A stretch of DNA of 32,097 nt, taken from assembly GCA_012184525.1 (NCBI GenBank), contig WOFQ01000133.1, positions 1 through 32,097 of the forward strand, written 5' to 3'. This document shows positions 10,673 through 22,200 of this stretch, in pieces (position 1 is the stretch's first letter; every line of letters starts with the position of its first letter). Both the position numbers and the translations under genes were made by a program. The notes under the pieces are model-generated. The model was not told where the DNA came from. It saw only the letters and a list, made by a program, of their open reading frames with translations, and made no database searches. Origin of the DNA: Xenoacremonium recifei (Eukaryota > Ascomycota > Sordariomycetes > Hypocreales > Nectriaceae).

Positions 10673-12324
10673 ATGGCGCCCTCCATGAAGATCCTGCCAT
10701 CAATACGTCTTTCGTTCTCTCACTTGTCTGCAGAGCTTCTGACTCTGGTCTTCGAACAAGTGGGTCCATATCTCTCTCAATATCCTCAGCCCTTGTGAGA
10801 AAGATGTTCTAACGATGGTCTTAGCTCCGAGATATTGACTTGGAGTCTTTGAGAAATCTCCGGTTGGTCTCGAGAAGGTTCAAGGCAATCGCAACGCCAA
10901 TACTCTACCGAGTCTTGACCTTAAACGAACGCTTGGTAGCCCCTGACGCGGAGCTACAATATCCCAATGCCCTCTATCACATTTCCGTCCACACGATCCA
11001 CGTCATTGTCCCCTGTGGCCTTCGCCCTGATGGCATAAACCGCGTTCTACTTCGAATTCAGAGACTCTCCTCAATCCGGTGAATAAGTCCCAACAGTTTT
11101 GCAAAGAACATAGCTGACAATATGATTGCCAGGTGGCAGTTTGCCGGGGACATCCTTGATACTACAGAACTGTGGTTGCCATCCAACTTCATACGGTTGG
11201 ACCCAGGGCGCTTCAGAAACATCGAGCTCCACGTTGATAACATCACTCTGCAAGAATTCAACAATCGCACTGGGAACGCTTACATCCATGCCATCCCAGG
11301 ACGACAACTCAAGTCCTTGACACTCGCCGGCCCTTCTCCGGCCTTAACCGCCCGACTCGGCTCTCTGAAGCAGCTGCTCCTTCAATCGCCGGGGCTCCAG
11401 ACCTTCCACTATCAAGACCGTGGCCAAGGCACTAGCTTCAAGTTTGATGGTCTCGACCGGATGCCAGCTATCGTGAACCTAAGAATGCGGTCATACAACT
11501 GGGATCACACGGCTGAGGTTGTACGGATGCATTGGGACTTCTCCAATATTGAGTCTCTGGAACTTATCTCGGTTCCTATCGTCAACTTCCTGACATCGGT
11601 CCCGTTTGACCATTTGTCCAAACTCCACACCCTGCGGATGGATGATTATAGCGCACATCTCCAGGATAGGAGACAGGAGGCAACTGCAGGCCTGTATATC
11701 CTCATCAAGAACCATATCAGAGCGCTTGAAACTCTCGACATCACATGCCACACGCAGTTGTTTCCACTGGACGCTATTCTAACTCATAGCCTCTCTCTTC
11801 AGGTGCTTCGCTTCAGAGACCACGTCGGGTTCTGTGAAGATGATCGACTGTGCCCAACACTGTCAATAAATGATGTGGCTCTCCTAGCCAGGAACTTGAA
11901 ACACGTCCATACCCTTGAGTTGGATATGGATATTGGGTTTCCCGATCAGCTTCATTTCCTTAACGAAGTCTGTCAATTTCCTTCACTCAAAACTTTGACT
12001 CTCAACGTCCAAACGGTGGTACACCCGTTTGAAAACATCTCACCAGGAACCGACCGCGATTACAGTGCTGCTATGAGCCTTTTCTACTTCCTCCTGGCGA
12101 AGCGGCCAAGCACGTTCGTGCGGTGGGCGAAGGTCATCATCAAGGTTGGGGGTTGGAAGCCTATAATGGTTCGTCGCCTCGGCAGCGGATGGCGAGAACA
12201 CAACGAGAATGGAGTGTTTGCGGAACGCTGTTTCATCCTTGAACGAGACGTTGACGGAGGCTACTCTATCATGGAAGAGGTGGGCTTCGAGTCGCCGAGT
12301 CGAAGAAGTACACCCGATATATGA
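10673..12324 (+). CDS. F-box protein with leucine-rich-like repeats
   Basis: Exons 10673-10759, 10825-11078 and 11133-12324 give 510 aa. Introns (65 and 54 nt) have GTGGGT and GTGAAT donors, branch sites TCTAAC and GCTGAC, and AG acceptors; frames join exactly. The F-box lies at about residues 12-57: FSHLSAELLTLVFEQ then LRDIDLESLRNLRLVSRRFK, with the first intron inside it. The remainder shows scattered leucine-rich strands (LKSLTLAG, IESLELISV, LETLDIT, LQVLRFRD, LKTLTLNV) typical of fungal F-box substrate receptors. Such proteins bind Skp1 in SCF ubiquitin ligases; the target is unknown. The start is uncertain: an in-frame ATG at 10571 has better context (A at -3) and would add 34 residues, but those come from a pyrimidine-rich tract that looks like leader. 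It is convergent with the methyltransferase gene. Confidence 0.86.
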
Positions 12325-13607
12325 CGCTGTATGAAAATTGCATCCACATGGTACATATGGGCGGCCTTATCTGATTATGACAGTTGCGGGATCCGGGTCG
12401 TCCCTTGGGGGGTAATGATTTAATGACCATCTCATAATTCTGGTTTGGGTATGGGAAAGGAACTGAGAGGTGGCTAGTCTTCTTAATTTGCCATTGTAGA
12501 TGCCGCTTAAATGAAAATTTCAGCTCACCTTAGTCAGTCTGTGCCCAGTTCTCGGCTCATCACACATATTTACTTCTTGATGCTACCGGGGGATAATAGA
12601 TGATGTTCTCCCTGCTTGTGGTCGGTTCGCCTTACGTTGGGGAGCTTTAGTGACTCCTGGCGAAGCCCCTTTCTTCCCTTTAAGCTCTATCTAGCTAGTT
12701 TTCTTTCCCTCGCCAGTTCAGTCTATTTCCATGAGTATATAAGCACCTTGCAGTATCTTGAAATGCAATGTGGGAAATGAAAATAGGAAGGATTCCTTGA
12801 TCATGTACGCTGACATGATTCTACGTAATGGCCAATTTGCAAAATATGATTGCACAACGACATTTTTACGGGACACCAAGACTATTCAGTATTTGACATC
12901 GATAACTCATCTTCAAATACTTTATTTCTCAAGACTAGAAAAGAATTTCTATCCCTGAGGCGCCGGTATGGCGAAATGAGAACGTCGAATTTACGTGTAT
13001 AGGGTAGCTAACAACATCGTTCTGGAGGGTACTACCACCTGCAACACAACATGAATTGGCTCAAGAAATAGCAGAATTTTGAAGTGAACTTTGGTGTAGA
13101 TGCTTCTATTCTATCGGGTGAATATTTACGAATTGAGAGGAGATGCTCCAGACAGCTTGATTTCCACTCTTCTCTCACAATTGGGGAGTGTCTTGAGGCC
13201 GTAGATTCTCGTCGGGAACGAACGCCGACTACAGCGGCGGAAGGACGAAAGCAGCGATAGCGAATGCTGGCGCCCAGAGGCACCAAGCTCCACGGCGAGG
13301 GCAGAGCGTTTGCAAGAGGCTCTGCAAGTTTGCTCTGCTCCCAGGCCTCTGTCTATCCACGGCTATTGGAACCACCTCAGGTCGCAGGCTGGCGAGACCC
13401 AAAGTGCAAAAGCCCAATATCCACCCCAAAAAGCAACGCAAACAACTATCATTGGCTTGGTTTCATTAGTTTCAGACGTGTCAATTGACGTGGAGAGCTG
13501 AAAACCCAAAGTCAGGCAGGTCTCGCAGCCATCCAATACTGTTTGCAGCTACCGTCTTTCCAATGCATCGTCTCCATTACGGCTCCCAACAGCCAAACCA
13601 AGTGTAG
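12325..13607. other. Relatively AT-rich space between convergent genes
   Basis: Space between the tails of the F-box and methyltransferase genes. Parts, such as 12720-13130, are clearly more AT-rich than the flanks. Small frames (12758-12958 plus, 13032-13286 minus) have no recognisable features. It must contain both 3' untranslated regions. I see no gene. Confidence 0.6.
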
Positions 13608-14762
13608 CTAGAGCTTTGTGACTCTCGCTATGAATACATTCCGTGGGCCTGGGTCGCCGTGGGAATGACCGTGATTGCCCTCGTGCGGGTGCTCATGGCT
13701 GTGGCTATGGCTATGGCTATGGTCGTGCTCGTGGCCATGGATCTTAAACTTGAAAGGTTCCGGCAAAATCTCATATGCAAAATCCTTGGTCAGGCCAGCA
13801 GCAGCAAACATATCTCGCATTTGGGCCTCGTCGAATCCATGATGTGTGACTCCACGCCCGTTGGCAAGTGTAGGGTCGATCCCGTGCGGCACAAAGTCCA
13901 TGATGAAGAGCACACCGCCGGGCTTCAGGCGTTCAGCAAGTCGTTTGGTGGCCAGCCCGGGGTCATTGAAATGATGCCAGCCAAACCCAACACCAGCAAC
14001 ATCAAAGTCAAAGAACTTTGCGTCAGAAAAGGCTGGCGGGTTGGGTTCCGAAGGATCTGCTAGGTTACCCTGGTATGCGGTTCTTGATAGACCCTGGGGA
14101 GTTGTTAGAACATTTGTCGTAGCCCAACAGAGCTGTTTTCACAGGATGCGTGCAAGGGGGTACATGTAGATACTGTGAGGCATACGAGAGCCTCCAATTA
14201 TCAAAGGCGGAGGAAAAGAGTCTGCATCTCACCTGGGTCTGGGCTCTCGCTTTGAACGCCCCAACCATACCGTCGGAGAGGTCGATACCCACACACTCTC
14301 GCACATATGGACCCAACGCCTGCATAATCAGTCAATATTGTGTCTCACGGTGATTGATGCGGAAGAAAGTGATAGCTCACCCAAGAAACTGAACCCGTAC
14401 CGCATGCATAGTCCAACAACCTATCCCCTTCCTTGATTCCGATCAAGGCCCTCTTGGCACGGAGGCTCTCCTGCAGCTGGGCTATCATTTCGCTGTTCTT
14501 CTGGTCATACTCGCTAGCAATTCGGCTGTGATTTGCCCACTGTCAGCTTTGAGGCCATATAGCGCGACGAGGCTTGGCCATTGGTGTGCTAAAGGTGTGA
14601 CGTGTCGCCATAGGAAGCCCTCAAGTACTGAGGCGTCTAATGGTCAGGAGGAGGTCGAGAAGCGGCAATGCAGTCCACCCCAGGTCGGGCCAATTTAGGG
14701 TGTAAATTGGGCTGTCACACTCACTTGAAGTAAGCCAGATTCTCCGCAGTAATGTCCGCCAT
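13608..14762 (-). CDS. SAM-dependent methyltransferase with His-rich tail
   Basis: Minus-strand exons 14762-14725, 14525-14381, 14319-14233 and 14093-13608 give 251 aa. Introns are 199, 61 and 139 nt, with GTGAGT, GTGAGC and GTGAGA donors and CAG acceptors; every junction keeps frame. The start ATG at 14762 opens MADITAENLAYFNRIASEYD. It is a class I Rossmann methyltransferase: motif I LLDYACGTG (49-57), the acidic end of strand 2 at D74 in CVGIDLSDGMV, and the post-domain strand RLKPGGVLFIMDFVPHG (141-161). Residues 209-235 hold 13 histidines, mostly alternating (HEHDHSHSHSHSHEH), placed just before the last strand RNVFIARV. The substrate cannot be told; it resembles small-molecule methyltransferases of the UbiE/methyltransf_11 type. 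The His run may bind metal. A TATATA stretch near 14904, about 140 nt upstream, could be its TATA box. Confidence 0.92.
13680..13762 (-). repeat. Imperfect hexamer tract encoding His-Ser/His-Glu repeats
   Basis: The coding DNA of the methyltransferase tail contains tandem near-copies of a six-base unit reading CAT AGC / CAC AGC / CAC GAG on the minus strand. It encodes the alternating His run at residues 209-235. The varied synonymous codons show it is not a fresh pure microsatellite. Confidence 0.7.
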
Positions 14763-15590
14763 CTTGAATAAGGGTGAGATCGAGACGCACGCAGTCGTGG
14801 CTTGGAGAAATTTGGTCCCAAGGATTGCGTATTTCCATATGTTATGGAACATCAAAGTGAAATTGATCCGGAGCCTCTCCCGAGATCGAATCACCTCAAG
14901 CTCTATATACTTATCGCGCGGAGACTTTTCGGAGGATTCCAGCTATCCGTCGTGTGGTATTATTGCGAGATGGAGTCATCTTGAGGCTTCGTGAGGGTAT
15001 CTGCGCATTATTGGTTCTCAAAAAGCTCCTGGGCGCAGACCCCGCATGTATTCTCTCCGAGACTTGCAGAAAGTATCCGGACGCGAAAGGTTGGTCTACT
15101 GTTGGCACCGCGGACAATTTTGGGGTGGGCAAGGCGAGACCCTCCCTATTGGGGCGACACACACGGGAAAAGACAAAGGTGAAGAGGGCGCAGCGAACAT
15201 GCAGCTGGAGCCTCACTGCCCGGTGGCGCCAACGTGTCGAGCTGCAATACGTGCCGATGCAGCCTCAAGGCCGAGATGTATCGACGATGAGAGCGGTTCG
15301 GATCGTTGGTTAGACGATCAGGTAGCGTCTAGACCAGTGGCGGTGCTCGGTCCCCGTTTCTCGAGTAAGGGTGCTGCCAGCTGGTGCGCGGCGACTACCT
15401 GGGGTAGCATGAGGCGGAAAGTTGTCTTCATCCTTGCTCATGCAGAGCGATGAATTGGGTGATGTGCAAGCCCACACAAGTCACCGAATCCCAATTGCTC
15501 CTAGCTTGCAGAGCAGATCATCACCAGCCCCCCCGAGATCCAGGCTGAGGAGGTCACGCTCGACAACAAACTCATCGGATCACCTCGTCG
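14763..15590. other. Start of gene desert, promoter side of methyltransferase
   Basis: No gene supported. The first 200-300 nt are the promoter of the minus-strand methyltransferase, including TATATA near 14904. Short minus-strand coding-like pieces at about 15485-15573 (EFVVERDLLSLDLGG and following residues) may be the far end of the decayed gene described next. Confidence 0.5.
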
Positions 15591-16941
15591 TCAAAACGTC
15601 CTTTCGGGGAATTGAGGTTGGGTTGCCCTCGCGGAGGCGGGGATCTTGGCCGTGGAGACGGCGCGCGTAGAAGGAACCTCTGCACGGCATTCTAGCTCTC
15701 GTGCTTCGCTATCCGCCATCCTCCAAGCGCCCAAGCAACGTGCAGACGCCAGCGGGGACACAGCCGCAGCCACATCGCCGAGAAGACTAATCACAGCATC
15801 CGGAAGCGGAGCGACGGGGCCTGAGATTGAAACAATGAGGAGGTTGGGCTGCTCCGGCATGTAGGGCAATCCCAAAGCGGAATCCAGATGAACCTCGTGG
15901 TCGGCCGTCTCTCACCGCTGGTTGCCCCAAGTCGACATAAGGCGTCCCCTGATCATACTCCTATGCAGGACGGTGTCTGAGCGTGCAGCGAGCGCGGGGG
16001 CACCATCCTCGACGAACTTGAGGTGAGAGCCGCTCGGGAATGAAGTCAAACTCCCCGGGGAGGCCGTAGGCACGCCGCCGCTGTGCAATCCCAGTGACGT
16101 CGTCATCCCGGAGCCGGCGGCCGGAATTGTAAGCGACCAGTGCCATCTCAGCGCCGTGCTCCGGATTAAGGTAGAGAGTTGTGCGGGGTGGCCGGCTCCA
16201 GGCGAACAGTGAAGGGGACTCAAGTTCGACTCCTCTCGCCCCAAAACATCGACGGGTTGACGATCGCGCACAGCTCAGGCGCCCGGAAGACAAGGCCCTG
16301 CCATCCGCTGACCGGCCTATGTGTCGCCGTGCATGCAAACCAGGTCTCGTGGTGTAGGTGGGCTCGGTTAGGTCATCAATGTTTGGCACCCTCATCGTAC
16401 CCCTTCAGCTTGTTGGCTCCAAGGACTGTCATTGCTTCCTTGGGAGACTTTGGCGTGTCGAATGCAACACCGCGTCAAATTGTCCAAGGAGACGAACTGA
16501 CAAGCAAATCCCTTCCCTGTGACGATACGAGGAACATTGCGACCTCTTCCTTCGCTTCTTCAACAGGGTCAACCTCTGCAGAGGGTATACCGGTTGGTAG
16601 GTGCATTCTAGGGATGAACCCATCGGCCCATCGAATCTGGCCAGGGACATCTCCGTGGCGTGCCGCTCTCGGACCTCGCACTGTGCATAGAAGTCACTTC
16701 CAAGTATGGGGGCTGGAGGATGACATGCAGGCCGGGATGGCGCGGAGTCAACACCGCGCCGCGCCGTGAAATTGCGACGTGGCAGGCCCTACACCGCTGA
16801 GCAAGGGAGTCTTGCACACACCCCCATTTCCCTTGCCTCGTTCTTGCATGTCTCTCTGTTCATCACAGAGTGGTCGGAAAAGTAGTAATTGGCCTCGATG
16901 CAGACCTGTGCTGCTGCCTGTCCACCCGATTTTCCCGGCAT
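15591..16941 (-). pseudogene. Possible decayed multi-exon gene, unknown family
   Basis: Several minus-strand stretches read like protein but lie in different frames and contain stops. From 16941: QVCIEANYYFSDHSVMNRE in a 50-codon frame starting with ATG. From 16681 to 16223 one frame reads WADGFIPRMHLPTGIP, KEEVAMFLVSSQGRDLLV, KEAMTVLGANKLKGYDEGAK and GWQGLVFRAPELCAIVNP, interrupted by TGA at 16475-16477, 16376-16378 and 16373-16375. From about 16240 a second frame reads TTLYLNPEHGAEMALVAYNS and YGLPGEFDFIPE. From about 16038 to 15591 a third reads FVEDGAPALAARSDTVLHRS and MSTWGNQR, TGA at 15912-15914, then ETADHEVHLDSALGLPYMPE and LLIVSISGPVAPLPD. All four internal stops are TGA, as expected from C-to-T (or G-to-A) change of CGA or TGG codons. 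I do not recognise the family. GC-rich DNA can give open frames by chance, so confidence is low. Confidence 0.33.
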
Positions 16942-19175
16942 CTAAGACCACCTCCCGGCAGGTGGAGGGGCCTTGCGCTCGGGAGTTGTCAAAATTTTAG
17001 GCGGTCCGTGACAGAGTCATCTCATTTGATCCGGGATAATCCCCTGTCCAAATGCCCATGCCACTCGTGAAAACTGGACCATGTCGCGGGATAGATCAGC
17101 CTACCCGGCCTTGCATGGGTAGCTGGATAGTCCGCATGAGATATCATTCACGTGATCGAAGCCGGACGTGTGCGATTGGCGGACCGGCCCTTCTCTGGGG
17201 CAGTCCAGTCGAAAGGCGGTTGGGTCCAGACTGGGTACGTCAAAGGCCTGGCCAGCTCAGGCGCCAGCCCCGAGGGCTCGGGTCGCATTGCTTCCAATGC
17301 GGAAAAGTAGGAAGTGTCGGTGTGAGCTGAGTCTGTGAGGTGGATGCACAGCCGCCGCTGGGACTCCGTACGCTCAACCTGTTTTCGCAGCGAGAAGAAT
17401 GAGGTGGCATGTCGATCGATTAGGCGTGAGCGTCAGCATGTCGTCTGTCTGTCTAGCGCCAGCGCAGCATGTCAAAGCTGCCCCGTACCGACCGGCTTTA
17501 TCGACCTCGCTGGTATGCTGTTGGCCGTGGCTCACGTCGACTGACACGTCGCGAAAGGGAATGTGAACTTTGAGTTGCCGTCACGGACACCTATAGCTCT
17601 TAAGAGACGATGGTAACGACAGCGGTCATGGTTGTAGTGTTCGCGGGTATTCACGGTCGCTCAACTGGCCAACAGTCTGACCTAGTTTTTGCGAAGATTG
17701 AGGCAGCATGATTGACCATCCGATGGGATTCCTTCGTCGATTGCTGTTCTTGTCGGGCGGGACTACTCTCCCTGTCATCGCGTCCGCTGTCCTGATTCCT
17801 GAGCTGTTCAGGATTGCAATGTCTCGGGCAATGAGAGCCTCCGCCTTTCACCCATTCCCGGCAGGGAGCGACCGCGTCCTTCTCCCGTGGCAGGGATTGG
17901 GCGGAATTCCAAGGCCCGGCCCGTTTACCCAATCTCTCGTCCGAGGCGGCGGCCAGGGCGCCATCGGCTAGCCGCTGGTGATCAATCCGATAGCCCGCCT
18001 AAATTTTTGCGTGGAGAAAGCGGAAGAGAGAGCAGCAGATGAAAGCAATGGAAGGTGAAGCCGAAGAGTCGCGACGGTGTGATTCGCCTCAAAGGGCCTG
18101 GCATGGGAAATAAGAAGAGTGATGATGGGTTTTCAGAAGACCACCACAATGTGAACAACGTTGCGCAAGAGCATCGGCCGCAGTTGCCCCAGGCAGGGCC
18201 TCAACCGTTATCGCAGAGGCAGCTGCGATCGCGTCCGAACACGAATTGGGCAGTCGTTGCCAGCAAAACCCAGACGTAACTTCCCTTGCGTTCCATCCTG
18301 AAGCAAGGTAGGGCATGCGCATGCCCTGAATTTCCCGCACCACCTTTTCTCCCCTCCTCTTCCCGCTCCAATGTCTCGCCCTGTCCTTGGAATCCCAAGG
18401 CAATTTCTCGTCGAGACCTCCTCGCCCTCATCCCGCTAGAATCAAAACAAAACAAAGCAAGGGGGTGCGCGCTAGCGGGGGCAAGCGACCTCAGACGGCA
18501 TCCATTCCCCAAAAACTTACCGGGAAGCTCGCATCGTTGGCCTAGCCCTTTCGACCCCTACCTTGCAGCCCCCATCCAGTCATGTGAATTGGCAGCGCTT
18601 CCACCCAGCGGCTGCCAACACATGAGACATCCATCACAGGACGGCATGGGCCATCTTCCCGTCGTTGACGGCTCACCTGAGCGACTAGCACATTCTCGAC
18701 CCTCCTCGGCATATCCTATCAGCTCCAGCGTTGCGGCCGTGGGCCTCAAGCGCGTTGGCTGCTAGCTTCTGCGACGACACCTCGATGAAGCTGCGTTAGC
18801 CAAAGCACACCGCACCACGCACCATTCTCTCCACCGGCCTACCTGGCTTGCCAGTGGTCGAACACTGCAGGGGCGAGCACGGTGAGCCAATGCATTCCGC
18901 CTCACTTTTCTTGCCTGCGCTCGGTCCCTGATGTACGTATGCAGTTAGAAACTCGCCCACCCGACGACAAGTCTTCAATTAGCGACCTCCGCGACGCTGA
19001 AAATTAGCATTGACGGTCCGTGCTGGTGCGTTCGAGATTGAGGAGATGGATCCTCGTCACAGTTGACGACACATGCGAAGCTCACCAAATGCCCCTTGCG
19101 TCGGTTGATGAGCAGGCTATTCGCAGTGTCCCACCACTAAGGCCCAGAACCATGCTCTATCCAGCACCTCAGCCG
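16942..19175. other. Gene desert, no feature seen
   Basis: GC-rich unique-looking DNA. The plus-strand frames at 17052-17330, 17708-17971 and 18286-18765 have translations rich in Arg, Ser and Pro with no domain, and no splice pattern joins them. I recognise no tRNA, transposon or repeat. Confidence 0.55.
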
Positions 19176-19205
19176 TCCCGCTCCCGTTCCCGCTCCCGCT
19201 CCCGC
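19176..19205 (+). repeat. TCCCGY hexamer repeat
   Basis: Five tandem copies of TCCCGC or TCCCGT, followed by more C-rich sequence. Non-coding microsatellite in the desert. Confidence 0.85.
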
Positions 19206-22200
19206 CCCCCTCTCGTTCCCCCCTCTACCATTCCTCCACTTCCAGACTGGCCATTGCCTTGGGCGAGTGCTTGCAGCTCAGAACCTCCATCTGTTTACAC
19301 GTTGTCCTTCGCGAAATTTTAATCCGTTGAGCTTGCACGTGGTATGATACAACTAATTGGGAAAGTTTGAGAGAAAGACCCCCTGCCCTGTTCATCGCTG
19401 TTTGCTTCGATCTGCAACAAGCCTCTCTCAAGTGAGACTGAGAACGCGAGTGAGAAGCAGACGAGAGGAAAACATTCTCGGCGCCGTCAAGATGACGACA
19501 ACGAAAAAGTCCGATTGTAAGACGTGCGCTTCTGGGCCCTTCTCCTGCCGTCAGCAGGTTGTGCGGCATGCTTCTCTCGCTTCCTCCACGTTTGTACCTT
19601 GACACTGAGTTCCGTCTGTGCAGGGACTCGGATGGGCCTGCAGGTTTCAGCGTGGCGAATTTCACACAAATTCAGCCAGTGGTTTTCGCTCTGGTAGCCA
19701 TGGCCAGGGAGCCTGCCATAATGCCCGAACAGGCGCAGAGAGTCAACCTATCGTTCGCAGTCATGCAAAATTTCCCTCATCTAGTGCATGCAGCCCAAGG
19801 GGGGGTCGCTGGAAGGCGATCGATTCCCAAGCGAAGGAACAGCGAACACTCACACCCCCCCTTTCTCTCCTTCCACAACCTCCCCCTCTCCCTACCTCCC
19901 CGGCCGAACAGAAAATCAAGTATTCGACCATCATGAACTGCACAAGTCTGGCAAACGTATCCACTGGGTACATACTAAATTCACACGAGCAAGGTCATCA
20001 TCTCCATCCACGTGAAGGCACCGATATGGTCTCCCCAGATCGACCGGATAGTTTCCCCTCGCCTCGGATCGCAGAACTTCTTCCCCGGACTGCTAGGTTG
20101 GGTAACCCGACTAGCCCGGCTGCTAAGCGGTCATAAAAATATGTGCGACCTTGGTCGGAAGAATTAAACGGCATTCCTGCTTTCGGACGAGCACAACCAT
20201 GTGTACTACAGGCGAAGAGCCAACAGTTCTCGCATAGTTGCTCCTGCAAACCTTGTCATCATCCTTCTCTTCCTGGTAACCGGCCGTTCTTTACGGGCGC
20301 AAACAAAGAGACAGGAAAATTGTTTGCCAATGGGAACAAATCCAAAAGCAACAGAGCGGAGTTCAGCCTTTGACAGTCACGCGCGCACAGCAACCCAGAG
20401 GCCAATTGCGTACGACTGCACTTACAGTTACAGTAGTAACTTTTCATGCCTTCCATATATGATTCGTCAGGTATCGCAAATCAAGCCCGACGGTCTGCAC
20501 TTCGAACGCGGAGTTCTGCTTTCACCCCATGAGATACTCCGTTAGACGGTCGAAGGCCTCGGGACCTCAAGCCACAATGGGGACGAGCAAACGAATGAGA
20601 CCTATCACAGCAGATTCCTCTTCCGCCAGCTCGATGCAGGTGTCTCCATTCAGTCGACGCGGAGTCGAGGAAGTAACTGTACTATTTCGGCCCTGCTGAA
20701 CTGAGGTTGGAATCACCAACGCCTGCCCCACGGTTGCACGGGTGCCTGAACCAGATGCGACATAACCAAGTGAAAGACGTAACCCGCACCAACCGGGATA
20801 TACGATGGACAGCAAACTGTTTTGCAGGTACATCCTTCACCTTCCGATATCCCTAAGCTGGACTGTCATGACAACTAACGCGTCGATGATAGACACGGGA
20901 CGAGCCTTCTTGACAAATGGCCGGGCCGGGATCCTGTCCCACAGCTAGCTCCGTGTATGACCGCTGACTTGAGGGTCTCGAACACAAACAGCGACCGTTC
21001 TGCATTTGCCCCGTCCTGTCAGAGCAGCGAATGCATGGATTGCCAAAGGGCGTGCGGGAAGCGAAAGCCTTCCTCCGAACATCTGCATTCGCTTTCGACC
21101 TTCATCACTCCCAGTCTTTCCGAAAGAGCGGTGACTGCATCGCCATGCAAATGCGTGCCACTCAAATTTCAGCTTGCCAGCGGATGGAGAAGGGAAGACC
21201 ACGATTTGGGGCTCCGCCTTGCCGCTGACACCCCTCGAGCTGCACTCTCATTGCTCAGAGCGCGAGAAGACCAACCAGGGCTGCCCCTCTCAGGCTCGAC
21301 GTGGCCAGGAGATGAAAGGCAATTAGCGGCGATGATTGGTTCGTGGGCAGGGTTGCAACTAGGGCCGCGTCCGGTAGCGACCAAGATTTTTTCGCGTTTC
21401 CAGAGAATCGGGAGCAAAGCTCCACATGACGGTTCGTGACACACAACGGGTTCTGGGACGTACAACGATCGGGCAGCCGTCACATTGGTGCATGACCACC
21501 ATGAGCATCTCAAGTACGTACCGCGGCTACCCCCGGAAAGGTCAACCTACGGACGTGACCTATCGATCCACCTTATACGCTGACGAGCCTTGCGCCCAAT
21601 CCCAACCTGTCCACTGGCGGCTCGGTCAGCTCCGCGATCGGGAAGCCGGCCAAGAGCGCCTACAACCATGTCATGATGATGACGCGATGGGCACCGCGAC
21701 GTTTGGAGGGTTGGAGCAAGACGATGTGGGAACAACACCCCGTAGCGGCGATGCAGCAGCAACACTGGGCTTGCACGACGGTGTCACGGCCAAGACATGG
21801 GGATATGGTCGCACATTTGTGCTTCTTCTTTGCGCGACGTGCATCCCGCTGCCTCTTGGAGTGTGATACGGATGCGGTGCAGCCCGATGTTTGCCTCTTT
21901 TCACGTCGGCTGCGACGGCGTGCGACAATCGACATTCTGACCCGCACGGCCCAGTAAACGTTGATGGCGATGTTCCGTGTTAGGAGATTTCAATCGGGCC
22001 ATCTCAAAGTTCGAAGTGATCTGGGTGATATCTCCAGGATGGCAGAACTCGCCGAAAGCACAACTCGACTGGGCAAAGTCTGATCTCACAGCCTCAGGCT
22101 TTCTAAATCCAGAAGAGGGGTCACATTCGTCGCGCGCGCCCTCACGCACAAACAAACCCTTCCAGGCGGTTCCAGTGACGAGGGGGGGCGTCAAAGCCAG

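Noticed and set aside
16179..16769. 196-codon plus-strand frame opposite the broken minus-strand frames
   Set aside because: The longest open plus frame there, but its translation shows no fold-like pattern. The minus strand reads more like protein, so this is probably its shadow.
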